A stretch of 64,000 nt of DNA from Klebsormidium nitens (taxonomy: Eukaryota; Streptophyta; Klebsormidiophyceae; Klebsormidiales; Klebsormidiaceae): assembly GCA_000708835.1 (NCBI GenBank), contig DF237330.1, positions 1-64,000 on the forward strand. The letters run 5' to 3'. Every line of letters starts with the position of its first letter. The first letter of the stretch is position 1. The translations under genes were made by a program, and so were the position numbers. The notes under the pieces are model-generated. The model was not told the DNA's origin. It saw only the letters and a program-made list of their open reading frames with translations, and searched no databases. Positions 24,833 through 49,500 of the stretch are shown here, piece by piece.

Positions 24833-25492
24833 NNNNNNNNNNNNNNNNNNNNNNNNNNNNNNNNNNNNNNNNNNNNNNNNNNNNNNNNNNNNNNNNNNNN
24901 NNNNNNNNNNNNNNNNNNNNNNNNNNNNNNNNNNNNNNNNNNNNNNNNNNNNNNNNNNNNNNNNNNNNNNNNNNNNNNNNNNNNNNNNNNNNNNNNNNNN
25001 NNNNNNNNNNNNNNNNNNNNNNNNNNNNNNNNNNNNNNNNNNNNNNNNNNNNNNNNNNNNNNNNNNNNNNNNNNNNNNNNNNNNNNNNNNNNNNNNNNNN
25101 NNNNNNNNNNNNNNNNNNNNNNNNNNNNNNNNNNNNNNNNNNNNNNNNNNNNNNNNNNNNNNNNNNNNNNNNNNNNNNNNNNNNNNNNNNNNNNNNNNNN
25201 NNNNNNNNNNNNNNNNNNNNNNNNNNNNNNNNNNNNNNNNNNNNNNNNNNNNNNNNNNNNNNNNNNNNNNNNNNNNNNNNNNNNNNNNNNNNNNNNNNNN
25301 NNNNNNNNNNNNNNNNNNNNNNNNNNNNNNNNNNNNNNNNNNNNNNNNNNNNNNNNNNNNNNNNNNNNNNNNNNNNNNNNNNNNNNNNNNNNNNNNNNNN
25401 NNNNNNNNNNNNNNNNNNNNNNNNNNNNNNNNNNNNNNNNNNNNNNNNNNNNNNNNNNNNNNNNNNNNNNNNNNNNNNNNNNNNNNNNNNNN
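24833..25492. other. Assembly gap of 660 N
   Basis: Unknown sequence. The same word, GGATCCTTTGGTGC, occurs just before (about 24818-24831) and just after (25493-25506). The gap may therefore sit in a repeat, or be a collapsed or duplicated join. Confidence 0.95.
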
Positions 25493-25501
25493 GGATCCTT
25501 T

Positions 25502-25546
25502 GGTGCCGGCACCAAATTCGATCCGCATTGCGCGGCCGCGCAATGC
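25502..25546. repeat. Two perfect palindromes beside the gap
   Basis: GGTGCCGGCACC at 25502-25513 is a perfect 12-bp palindrome. A perfect 22-bp palindrome centred on GCGGCCGC spans 25525-25546. They are 11 bp apart and could form strong hairpins, which may explain the sequencing break. Confidence 0.85.
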
Positions 25547-26834
25547 AATACATACAACCCTAGCTACTCTAGCTTGACAGGTTATATTTCAATGCCATAT
25601 ATGTGTGGCACTGAGCGGCCACCGTACTTAGTGGGACTGAGTGGGTGGCTAATCATTGAATGCAGCATGCATGATAAGCCCGCCAGCGTTCATGGTAACT
25701 CTAGCTAGCTACAGTAGCTCTTTAGTAGGGCGCGTGCCGCTGCCAGTATAAGCATCCATACTTGATCGACCGGACTCACCGTACATACTAGTCATTTGCA
25801 GCAGCTTACGCGATTGCGTATATCCAGACTTGTGAGCCGGCGGCGCGGAAGCACTTGATCCGGTAAGTTGAAGTTGCCGAGTTGCATGGCACAACGATCA
25901 CGATGCATCCTAACCGGCCCAATCTTGTCGAGTTGGTATTCGGCACAGGCTATCTGTCCCGTACCAATCTTGCCAAGTTGGTCACGTGTTAGTAGAGCGA
26001 GCTTGTATGTTCGGTGCCATGTATACATGCAAAGGGGGTGTTCATTGAGATGATCTTTTGCTGCCGGCCGCCCTGCGGGTTCCGGTACTTCGCTTCACTG
26101 GCCCAGGCTTTCCGAGTTGACTCTAAGCTTATCCTTGGACTCGTCGATCCAGATACTCAATCTGAGCTTCGAGATTGTCACTTCAGACCTTGAAGAAGTA
26201 TTGAGGGTTAGCCTTGCAAAGGCCTGTGCTATTACCACGGCATGCTGCTGGAAACAACGCCATGCCCATGCGGCCACAGCGGGCTCATTGGATAGTCAGA
26301 TTCACATCCGGAGACCGTTGGAAGCAAGCCCGCCTCTCAAAACACAGGGTACTAACGTACGGTGGGTATTTCCAGATCAGAAAAAATCGCATACGTCAAA
26401 TCCAAGCGCAAACGTTGGACACCCAGACTCAGGTAAGTAGGCAGATTCTGGGCAACGAGATGGCTGCGCAAGAGGGACCAAAAAGCAACCGTTATAGGGG
26501 TTGCCGTGCACATCTTTTCTCCAGCTTCACACGCAAGCTGAGCAGCGGGATTTTATCCAAAAGACGACAAACTCTAATCAATCCAATACATATCATTGGG
26601 TCATGCATGTGCCGTCTTCTATTGAAGTGAGCAATCCGGTGACGCTACATCAGTTTATACAAATACCCTTTCTTGTAGATCGTGAAATCAGCTTCGAGCT
26701 GGCTCAAATGCCCTCTGATCTCGTCTTTTGGGATCGTGGGGAACGTGGCCGTAAAGTGCTCAAACGTGGCCTGCAGAAAACGGGAGACTCTCAGGGTTCG
26801 TCAGGGGTACGAAACTTTGCCCTTACGAAAAGTA
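25547..26834. other. Intergenic, no gene recognised
   Basis: Frames are short and show no family resemblance. Around 25925-25985 a near-duplicate phrase recurs (CCAATCTTGTCGAGTTGGT and CCAATCTTGCCAAGTTGGT, about 50 bp apart). Confidence 0.45.
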
Positions 26835-27214
26835 ACGCAAGCGATTGTCAAAGTTCCAAGACGCTTCCGCTGACCTCCTCCGCGTAAGCGTCAGATGCAA
26901 GTCTATTGCTTGAAGAATCAAAAGTTTGCATTTCTGAGTGAAATTGCACGCGATTGCCACATACCAAGCCGCTTCGCTGACTTACTCGCCGTAGAAGCGA
27001 GATGCAAGTCTACTGCTTGGAAGCGTTCACATCTTCGCAGTTATGAGTAATAGTGCACGCGATTGCCAGATTCCAAGTTGCTTCGCTGACTTACTCGGTG
27101 TAAACGTCAGATGCAAGTTCACTGCTTGAACCATTAGAACTCTGCCCTTATGGAAAGTACTCAACGCGATTGCAAGTTATCAAGACCCTTCGCTGACCTA
27201 CTCGGCATGCAAGT

Positions 27215-27240
<26 letters not shown>
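26835..27240 (-). repeat. Tandem array at the 3' end of the RecQ gene, about 4 units of 110 bp
   Basis: On the coding (minus) strand the last codons and stop of RecQ (CAAGCAGTAGACTTGCAT) recur downstream as CAAGCAGTGAACTTGCAT, CAAGCAGTAGACTTGCAT and CAAGCAATAGACTTGCAT. Between them lies shared GAGTAAGTCAGCGAAGC-type sequence and GGCAATCGCGTGCA. The units therefore contain the stop codon and the start of the 3' UTR, repeated into the 3' flank. Confidence 0.85.
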
Positions 27241-39622
<12,382 letters not shown>

Positions 39623-40581
39623 TTTGCTGGCCGGTGGAATATGCAAATAAGCAGGTGCTTGCGGAAGATTCTGAAAGAAAGTGCTTGGTGTTCTCGAGCA
39701 ACCTCTATTTGATCCTCTGCCAAGGAAGGAAGAGCAGAGACGTATGGAGCTGGGAAGATACTGTCCGGTGATCACAAAGTCTCGGTGCAAGATGCAATGC
39801 TGCCAAACCGTGGAAGTAGAGCACCTTGTGCAACGCGTCGTGATTGCTGCAAACTCAAAAAGCTGCGCCGCAACCTTCATGGGGTCATCATAAGGCACCA
39901 GATTTGCAAAGGATCTGTGCGGTCTTGACAACCAATTCTTCGCTATTGGCCTGCTGTAGGCTTTCTAAGATACACAGACACGACTGGACCTCGAACAAGA
40001 GTCAATGGATGGGGACTGCCGCCATTGCACAGGGAGGCCGCCTAGGAGCTTACAACAGGCATCAGAACCAGCACTTCTCAAGCGCTTTCAAAAACTTGCC
40101 GAGCTTTTCTACATGTCCACCCAAGCTGCGCACACCTGCACTCACTGCCTCAGGAGTCAGGCTACGTACAGGGTTTGGAATTTAAAGGAAAGCATTCAAA
40201 ACGCATGGCGCGAAAAGTTGATCTGGCAAAGCCAGCCTCAAAAGCCAGCGCGCGCGTGACACGAGGCATTGGACTAGGAGAATCGCGTTCCGGTCCAGAT
40301 CGCGGATCCTGTTCTCAACCGGAATGATCTTCCTCTTGAGCCTCGACTCGAGAGCTCAAGAGCTACCTAGGTCCTGGGTAGATGGAGGAGGAGAGCGCCT
40401 GGCGCACTGTCTGGTGCAATAAGAATGGCGGACTCTGCAGCCTTTCGAAACAGCAAGTACGGGAGGGATGAATGTGAGCAGCAAAGGTGTAATATGATGG
40501 ATGTGCCCGGCATTCGGGGCGCCCCTTGATTATCGCGCCCGGTTGTGCTTAGGAACATAGATTATTGCACGAAACTTAACC
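39623..40581. promoter_or_regulatory. Shared upstream region of RecQ (-) and RSH1 (+)
   Basis: About 960 bp between divergent start codons, both with AUGG-type contexts (CAAAATGGC for RecQ, AACCATGGC for RSH1). I see no TATA box or clear operator. An in-frame extension of RecQ exon 1 up to 39931 exists but looks non-coding. Confidence 0.4.
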
Positions 40582-43500
40582 ATGGCCAACTCTAGCATGT
40601 TGGGATGCCTCCGCTCGACTGGTGAAAGTAAGTTGTTTGCTTTTCCAAATTAATTCTCCTTGTTGTGTAGTGATGTTTCTAACCATTTTGAGACAGCAGC
40701 TCAGGTTGTGTCCATCCCTGCGTTTGAATATAGCTTCTCATATCAAGTCCTCGCTACCATGCTTAGAAACACATGCCCACAGTCACATTCTGTTTGGCAT
40801 GGATGCCTTCTGGTGCTACCTCTTCCTCCCGCAAGCAGGCGGAAAGACTCTGTGGCCTGCATCAGAATGATCCTGCTGTGATCGGCTCGCTTGGGTTGTC
40901 TACATTGGTAGCTGATTACCACTTGCTGTTTTTCGTAAAAAGGCTGCTGTTGATCATGCAACTGCAGAGCGGTGTCATCATGGAGAGCCGGATTCCAGTT
41001 GTCAGTAGCTCTCAAGGCGGCTTGGACTCTCAAGCCGCAGCTTAAGTGTTGTTCACAAATAAAGCACCCCGGCAAAGCCAGGGATTCTGAGCTTATTCCG
41101 GGATCAAAAGTACTTGATCCCATCAAGTTGTGTCAACCCCGGATTTCGTTCGAGTTTGTCTTCATATACATGCCACAAACCTGATTGAAGATGGTCAACA
41201 ATCTGCTTCTAGGGCACATTGCAGTTCCACTCTATCGTTTGTAGGTTCTTGACACGTACGAGGTTCTTAAACACTTTGGGCTGGTCTCAGCAGTTTGTAT
41301 GTATTCCTCGGTTAGTGGCCTACCGTATTCAGGTCTTTCACACTTTGTGGTTTGGCGGAGCTCACCCGAACCAGCTCCTGGTTCCGAGCGTGTTGCTGAA
41401 AATCATAGCCGAACTCTCGCTCAACTCTGTGCTTGTTTCCGCAGATTTCCTGGGCAATGCCGTCTCTCCAGAGCCTCTAAGTGCCCCTTGGCAGCCACAC
41501 GTGTCCAGATTCATCAGGGCCCTCTGCAGGAACTCTGAACCGTCCACACGCAGATGGCAGAGGCAGGTCGTTGCAGCTGCTCAAAGCAAGCAGCAATGGG
41601 TAGAATCCCGCTTTTCCGGAGGCTTAGATTTGTTTGGAATCAGTAGAGAGGCTATCGGCAACAATGAGGGGGCGTTGGGGTTCAGAATAGGTCGGGGGCT
41701 GTTGGTCTGCAGCGCAGCCCGGGGGTCGGGGCTACAGGACGCTCCTCCGGCAGTCACTCCGCAAACGCTTTGGCAGGTGAGGGTTTTCATGGGGCGGTGA
41801 CCCCAAAGTCACGGATTGAAGCTACATGGTTATGTTCATCTGAACCTAGTTGGATCGAAAGTGTGGGTTTCTTGTTTTTCGGCTTCCCCTCAAGCGACCG
41901 GGCTGCATTCAGTCAGAAAATCATGAGGGGGGCTTTCCTGCAATGTGCTGGTGCAATGCGCAGGTGCACTGCGTTTGGGCGACACGTTTTGTTGACCGGC
42001 AAGCAATGGATCCAATGCCAAATTGCCTTTGAAACTTATGCATCCTCCAGTTGAACAGACACCTCAAAGGGTCTCAGCCATTTGGTGTCATCAAGCACGC
42101 ACGCTTGCGAACAGCATTCTGACCATCTGACTGATTCACATGCTTCATTATGGCGCTTTCAATCTGCAAGATGGCGCCTTCTCCCCACAACTCGTGAAAT
42201 AGCGATCCCCCCTGTCTCGCACAACCTCTTCTTACTTCCCCTCACTTCCTCCCACGCTGACATCACCACGGTTGGTCGGTGACATCATCCAAATGTCGCA
42301 ATGCTGCGCAGGGCCTGAAACCAACGGTCTCTTACCTTTCCGACTACGAGCTCGATAGAGTGGAGGAGGGGCTCAAGGTGCGCAAATCACCTGTCTACTT
42401 TCTGCTTGGGTTTCACCACTTGTCCTCCTTGTATCTGACTATACGGCTGGAAGATTTTGTTTCTGTATCTGCTGCAGTGAGGATTGAGTTTGTTTCATCC
42501 CACTGACGCCTTCTGTTTGTCATTGAACGGAGTCCACCTTGGTTGGGAACAGCAAACCTGCTCTTCGTTTCCTCAATATTTGACATATTTGTCAGTCTTG
42601 CTTCTAGTAGCCCATGCAACCTAACTTCGGGGTCCTTGTCTTTTCTCACTGTCCCTTATCACGTCTATCTGTGTGCGTACAAACAACAATCTGGCCCGCG
42701 TGCTTTTGGATCAGTTGTGCCAGCTTTGGCTGCTTTCCCTACCTTCCGTACGATTCATATTTGTCCATGGCATGCCCGTGACATGGCAGGAAGTGTGTTG
42801 CAGGTTGCTTTTGACGCCCACGACGGGCAGCGGAGAAAGAGCGGCGAGCCGTACATCATCCACCCTGTTGCCGTTGCGGAGATCCTAGGACAAATGGTAA
42901 GCTCGCCATGTGTGCTTGGATTGCAACTTCAGTAGATTGATTTGGAGGAAGGAATTTACGCACATTTGCAGCATGAGCCCTCTTGAAGATCTCTGCGTCC
43001 CCTGGTTGTCAGCACTGTATGCCACAATGATGAGGGTTGGGGTTCAATGTTGAGGAAGTGAGTGTCGTGAGTACCTACGTTTTTGCGCTGAACATGTAAC
43101 TGTCAGTCTGCAAGGCCCCACCCAAATAAGTTGTATCCATAGGGTGCGAACCAGCCGAACATAACAAAGTTCGAGTGGAGGAAAGCTCCATCTCGGTCAC
43201 TGCTGAGTCTTACCACCCAGCACGAGGCGAGTCGATTTCGCACTTGTATAATGGGGTGGATTCTTTTGGTGTTGAGCTGGAAATCACTTTATCTCCCCCT
43301 CTTTTTCCGCAGCAAATGGACTGCGAAACGATTATTGCCGGCCTGCTCCACGACACCGTCGAAGACACCGACGCCGTCACTTTCGAGTCGATCGAGCGGC
43401 AGTTCGGGGCGGGGGTGCGGCGCATCGTGGAGGGGGAAACGAAGGTGTCGAAGCTGGGCAAGATTCAGCGGCCGAAGGAAGGAGCGCCCCCGCAGGACGT

Positions 43501-46500
43501 CAAGGCGGAGGACCTGCGCAGCCTCTTCTGCACGATGACCCAGGAGGTGGGGGCCTCTCTGGAGGTGTCTGTTTGACGAGAATTCTCGGTGGATACCTTT
43601 AGTGAGACGATTTGTGATGTTTCTTGTTTGTCCTTCGTGTCAATTGCTGCCACGGGCAGGGTCCTGCAGTCTGATACGATGTTGGTGAGGGAGGTTTAGA
43701 ATGGTGGGTTTTTGTGGGTAGCAATCTTGTCGCTTGGCCGGGGCTCGGGTGTTTGCCTGCTAAACTTCCAACTCCTCAAGTCCTGCCAGGATTGTCTAGG
43801 TCTGAGGTTCGTTTGCATCCATACCGGACTACCGTCTTGAAAATGTGCCAAGAGAAGGTCGGTGTTAAAAAGCCATTTATATAGGAGGGAAATCAAGGGC
43901 AAACTGCTGCGGAGGCTTCTTCAATTGTGTCAAGACACTTCTCCCGGACAATAACGGTCTCGTTTGACACAAGGTCTGATGCAGATTCCTGTTCCACACA
44001 GGTCCGCATCATCATCGTCAAACTAGCAGATAGATTGCACAACATGCGGACTCTGAGCCACATGCCTCCGCACAAACAGGTGGGTGCAATCCTCCACAAG
44101 CTTTTGATCTCATTGCCGGTGTTTGCCAAACAACGGCTCTCGAGGAACGTTTAGATTAAAGTCAGCCGGACTGACTAAGCTCAAGACATGTTTCGGGACT
44201 CTGTCTTTTTCAATACGCAACAGGGTTTAAAGCAGTAGTACAGGAGACAAGAAGTTGCCAAGGAGGTTTTGAAAGTCCCTCTTTCTTTGATGCAACCAGG
44301 GGGTGAGATCCACTTTCGGCTCAATGTTGAATGGATTAGCGCCAGTCAGCGATTCTCACCTGTTCTGTCCCCAACGCAGCACTACTTTGTGACGTAGGAT
44401 GTCTGCCCTGTGTGCTACAACGCATGCTGCAGACCCGCTCACTTTCCCTTGCAGCATCACATCGCCGACGAGACGCTGCGCGTGTTGGTTCCCCTGCTTT
44501 CGGTCATGCGGCGTCTGTTATATTCCTTTAAGAATGCTAACCCGCCTGGGATACAAAACACAGTACTCACCTAATGTTGGAGCGATACTCCTCTCAGCCC
44601 TTCCTATGACTGCTGCATCATTACAGTACGTTGCTTACACTCTCGCTCTATCCTGTAGCACTACATCGCCGACGAGACGCTGCGCGCTTTTGCCCCCCTC
44701 GCATGTCTTCCGGGCATGTACCGATCAGGAGCGAGTTGAAAAGGAGTTGTCATTCCTCAACACTAATTGTACGGGCATAAAGCAGGAACTGCTTGGATGT
44801 TCTCAAACTTTAACCTCCTCCGCAGCCATACATCGCCAACGAGGCGCTGCGCGTGTTTGCTTCGTCGCGCGCCTTCTGGGCATGTACCTCATCAAGAGCG
44901 AGCTGGAGGAGATGTCATTCCTCAGCACTAATTGTGACCTGCACAATCGCAGAAAAGACAATTGATGTATGTTCTAACATTCCAACTTTTTCCCACAGCA
45001 CTACATCGCCGACGAGACGCTGCGTGTGTTCGCCCCCCTGGCGCGGCTCCTGGGCATGTACCGCATATTGAGCGAGCTGCAGGAGCTGTCGTTCGTGAAT
45101 ACTAATAGTGACCTGCTGTTTACATGTTTTCACCTTATCGACTTTCCCCCGCAGCACTATATCGCCGACGAGACGCTGCGCGTGTTCGCCCCCCTGGCGC
45201 GGCTCCTGGGCATGTACCGCATCAAGAGCGAGCTGGAGGAGCTGTCGTTCATGTACAGCGCGCCGCAGCAGCACGCGCTCATCCGGCGCCGCATGGACGA
45301 GTTGCGCCGCCAGCAGGAGCCGGCCGTCGCCAAAGCCAAGCGGGATTTGGAGGACCGTCTCTCCAAGTGAGTCATTGAGCCTTTCTATTCTGCGCTTCCC
45401 TTTCTGGTGCATCCTGATTTGTTAATCCGCTCTTTCTTGCATAGAGTAGCAGTGCTACCAGCAGGAGTTGCTGGCGCCAAAGCCAAGCAGGGTCTGGAGG
45501 ACAGCCCCTCTTAGTCACTTTCCAAGCCTCAGTCAAATCAATGTCTAGCGGGCCGAATTTGTCGACCAATTAGTACAGGACTGTTCTGAGCCTTTCAATG
45601 TGGGATGGAATAGACCGTTCACCCCAAATGGAGGGTTGAAGTCTCTGGCGGGCTTGCTGGACTCTTCCATAAGGATGTCACGCTAGTCGTTTGAGGACTT
45701 GAAAGGTCGACGTTTGGGATATAGCGGCGTGGTGGGCTCCCGATGCTGGATCTTGGAATTGTTGGCAGTGACTGCACTGCTTTCTGGATCCGTTAGCTTC
45801 AAGGCAGGTTAGTTTCTCAGAAAAGGTTTCATACATCCGGCCAGTCCGAGCATTGCAGTTTGAACTTTCCGTCACCTTGCTTCAACTTTATTCTCGTTGA
45901 AACAGCCGGCCTGATACCTCTTCATTGCCTGCCGAAATTGTAAGCAAGTCGGTGGTTGACTGTGCTGTCGAATCGTTGCAGGGATGCGTGCCTGTGTTTG
46001 ACGCACAGCTTCCGGGTTGAAACGCTGTGCAAGGAAGCCTACAGCATCTACAAGAAAGTCAAAGCGAGCGGGTGCGAGATCGAGGACGTCTGCAACATTG
46101 CCCAGGTGAGGAAACAGTGATGACGGCCCCACCATCTGTTATGCACTGGCGTGATTATAGCGTAAGAATTGTAAGAATTGGAAGAATTGTAAGAGAATGC
46201 GCATGTTTGCATCTGTAGTGTAGTGTAGGAAAAAGGGCTTTTGTTGCAAACGCTATGCGGTGCCAAAAAGAATCGATGAGCGGCGGTATCCAGACACTGC
46301 TTACTTGGAGCCAAGGCCGTGGTCCGTTGACGTTTATTCCCACTCTGCGCGATTAAATGCGCTGATAGTCGCATTGTTCCTCCATGTATGAAGTCCTAAA
46401 AACCTCATAGACCGCATCACCTCTGGGTCCCATTCTGAGTCTGCAATAGGACTTTCGCAACTCAAGCGCTATTCCGTCCTGCAGTTGCGCATCATTCTGG

Positions 46501-49500
46501 AGCCCAAACCGGTAGCCAGCTGAGCCTCGCCCCACCTGGCGCGACGTTCATTGATCTGCATTCCTGCTGTGACTGAACTGCGAGAATTGGTGTTCTCGAA
46601 GTCTCGTCACTTCTCTTTCCAATTTCAGGCTTAGACCAATCGCTTCAATTTCATCCCGCAGTTGCGTATCATTCTGGAGCCCAAACCGATAGCTCAGCTG
46701 AGCCTCGCCCCACCGGGCGCAACGTTCACCGATCAGCAGCTGTGCTACCACGTGTTGGGACTGATCCACAAGATGTGGACACCTGTCCCTGGTGCGGTGA
46801 AGGATTACATCGCCACCGCGAAACCCAATGGGTACCGGAGCCTGCACACGACGCTCCTGCCGCTGGGGGCCAAGCCGTTGATTCCGCTAGAGGTGCAGGT
46901 AAGATTGTTCTGGTTGCTTACAAAATGCTCAGTTTTGTTGAAGCTCGCTGGTTTACGATAGTCTTCGGACGGGTTCCTGAGAGGGAGAATCCGACGGTTA
47001 CAAGGAGCCTGCACACAACGCTGCTGCCACGCCGTTGATTCCGCTGAAGGTGCAGGTAAGACTCTTCTGCTCCTTTCCTCCTGCCTGCCTGAAGTGTGAC
47101 TGGTTTAAGTCCGTCTAAAGACCCGAAGGACGCGAGGTTAGAGCTCAGAGGGTATGGGAGCTTAAACAGGATGCTCCTGCCGCTAGGGGCAACGCCGTTG
47201 ATTCCGCTTAAGGTGCAGGTAGGTTTCCTTTCACTGTCGTCAAGGTCGGCAAGTCTTTTAAAGTATTCTAAGGAAATTCTAAAAAATCACGATGTAGGAA
47301 AGGTCAACCGCTATTTGAGGGCTGCCGACCGGGCTGCTCATCAGCGCTGATTGTGTTCGCAGCTTCAAGTAAAAAACGCCACGACGTCCTTGATCTCCGT
47401 AAGCTTCCTTGAATGTGTTGCTACTGTTGGCAGTGTGCAAACCGAGAAGCTTTTGCAGGCTTAGGAAGCCTAATAGACACCAAACAGTGTACTTTGTGCT
47501 TTCGAGCCCGTGGTAACTTGTTTGGTCGGTCGGCCCTATGATATTCGTGCCACCATGCAGATCCGGACCGCCGATATGGACCGTGTTGCGGAGTGGGGCG
47601 ACCACTGTCGAGCGGGCGGCGGCGGCCTGGTGTATACGGAAGCCAGTACTTCAGAAAGCTCGGAGGACGGTGAGTCTTTTGAGTTCATTTTGCATCGTTC
47701 CTTCTCAGAATCTGCAGGTTTCCTTCGTTTTGGCTTGGGCTGCTATGAACGAATATGCTGGCTCACCGCAGGAGCCATGTTAATAGAGTGCAACACCTCC
47801 GTTGTTTGAAGGACTCTACTCTTGTGATGTCAATCTTCTAGCGGAGCTCGACCAGATCCGGCCAATCTCTTTGATGCTAAAGCGTCCAATCCTTACCTAA
47901 AAGATATCGTTCACGGCAATACCTCGTTCCGCCAAAGTTGTGCCCGGCTGGGGTCTCTGCCCTGCCATCGAATAATGTACCTTGCCTTTATTGAATCGAA
48001 CATCTTTGAGAAACTAGTTCGTGAAACACAGCAGGTGGGCACCACTCTGTGCCTCACCCAGTCTATCAAACAACGTTCTCACTCGCTCCAATGTCTCCCC
48101 CCATGCCTTCTTAAAATCCAGACATCTATGCAGGACCTCTTTGTGGTTTCCCGGGTATCTGCATCAGCAGTTTCCAAAATGGCCCGACTCTCCCACTGGC
48201 CGCCAAAAAAACCTCGGTTTCTCAGGGGCGATTATCCATTTAGTTTCTTTCTTCCTTTGTTTTGCACAGGTAACTGCAACGGAAACTCCCTCTACGGCCC
48301 CACTCTCCGCCTCGCCCGCAGCCGCGGTCCGGGTCTCGCGAACGAAGAAATAAAACGGCGTATGAAGTGGCTCGACTCGATCCGGGAGTGGCAAGAGGAG
48401 TTCGTCGGCAACATGACCGCGCGCGAGTTTGTGGATACCATTACTGGGGACCTGTTTAGCAGCCGCGTGTTTGTGTTTTCGACCAGCGGGGAGCCGCTGA
48501 ACCTGCCGAAGGGGGCGACGGTGATCGACTACGCATACCAGAAGGATACGCAGATGGCGAATAGGATGGTCGGAGCGAAGGTGAGGGCGTGCGATGTTCC
48601 TGTTCTCGCTTTGCTTCAATGCGGCAAAGCCAGCTTGGGCTGAGATATACCACAATTTTTGAAGTACCTGATAGGGGGGGTGACGAGGATTGACTACGCG
48701 CAAAAAGAGGATATGCAGAGGGCGAACCGGATGGTCGGCGTGAAGGTGAGGGCGTGCGTTTTTTTGGGTCTGTTCGCTCTGCTGTGCCATAGTCAACTGG
48801 GCTTGCTTATGTTGCATTTTCCAAATTGAGCATCGGCAAAAACTACACGTACCAAAAGCATACGCAGATGGCCAACAGGATGGTAGGCGCAACGGTGAGG
48901 ACGTGCATTGTGTCTATTCTCGCTTCGCTTCGCTGTGCCAAAGCCTGCTTGGGCTAGGGTATACCACGTTTTCCGGATTCCGGATAACCTGATAGTGGGA
49001 ATGAGGGAATGAATACGCGTGTTCAGAGAATACGCAGATGGCGAAGGGGATGGTGGGAGCAAAGGTGAGGGCATGCGATGTGTCCGGTTTGTTCCCGCTT
49101 TCAAGCTGCCCTGGCTTCTGTTGCATTTTCCGAGTCGAGGACCAGCGATAGTGGGGGCCACGCTGACTCACTTGGGCGTACTAAAACGATGAGCAGATTG
49201 CGAACAGGATGGTTGGAGCGAAGGTGAGGGCGTGTGTTGTCCGTTCTCGCTTCGACCTGCCGCAGTTTATGCTGCATTTCTCGAAGCCCAGACTGGCGGG
49301 TAGGGGGTGCTATTTGACGCATGTGGTGTTTGTTTTTCCCTAGGAAGTGTCACCGTAATCAACGCAGAAGTTGGTCCAGAGACGGTGGGATCACAAGTTC
49401 AGCGAGGAAGTGTTCTTGATGTACCGATCTTTCATTTGCTTCCGGAGTTTGAACAGCTTAGGAAACAGCAGATTCCACTTGACCCTTTGGGGTCTTCTGT

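Noticed and set aside
24659-25708. Long frames across 24659-25708
   Set aside because: They are open only because the N run has no stop codons.
39623-39931. In-frame N-terminal extension of RecQ
   Set aside because: No conserved motif, and the ATG at 39622 has a good context and starts just before the conserved helicase core.
44450-45154. Regularly spaced repeats resembling a CRISPR-type array
   Set aside because: Period about 160 bp, imperfect units containing exon sequence and splice sites, in a spliced eukaryotic gene.
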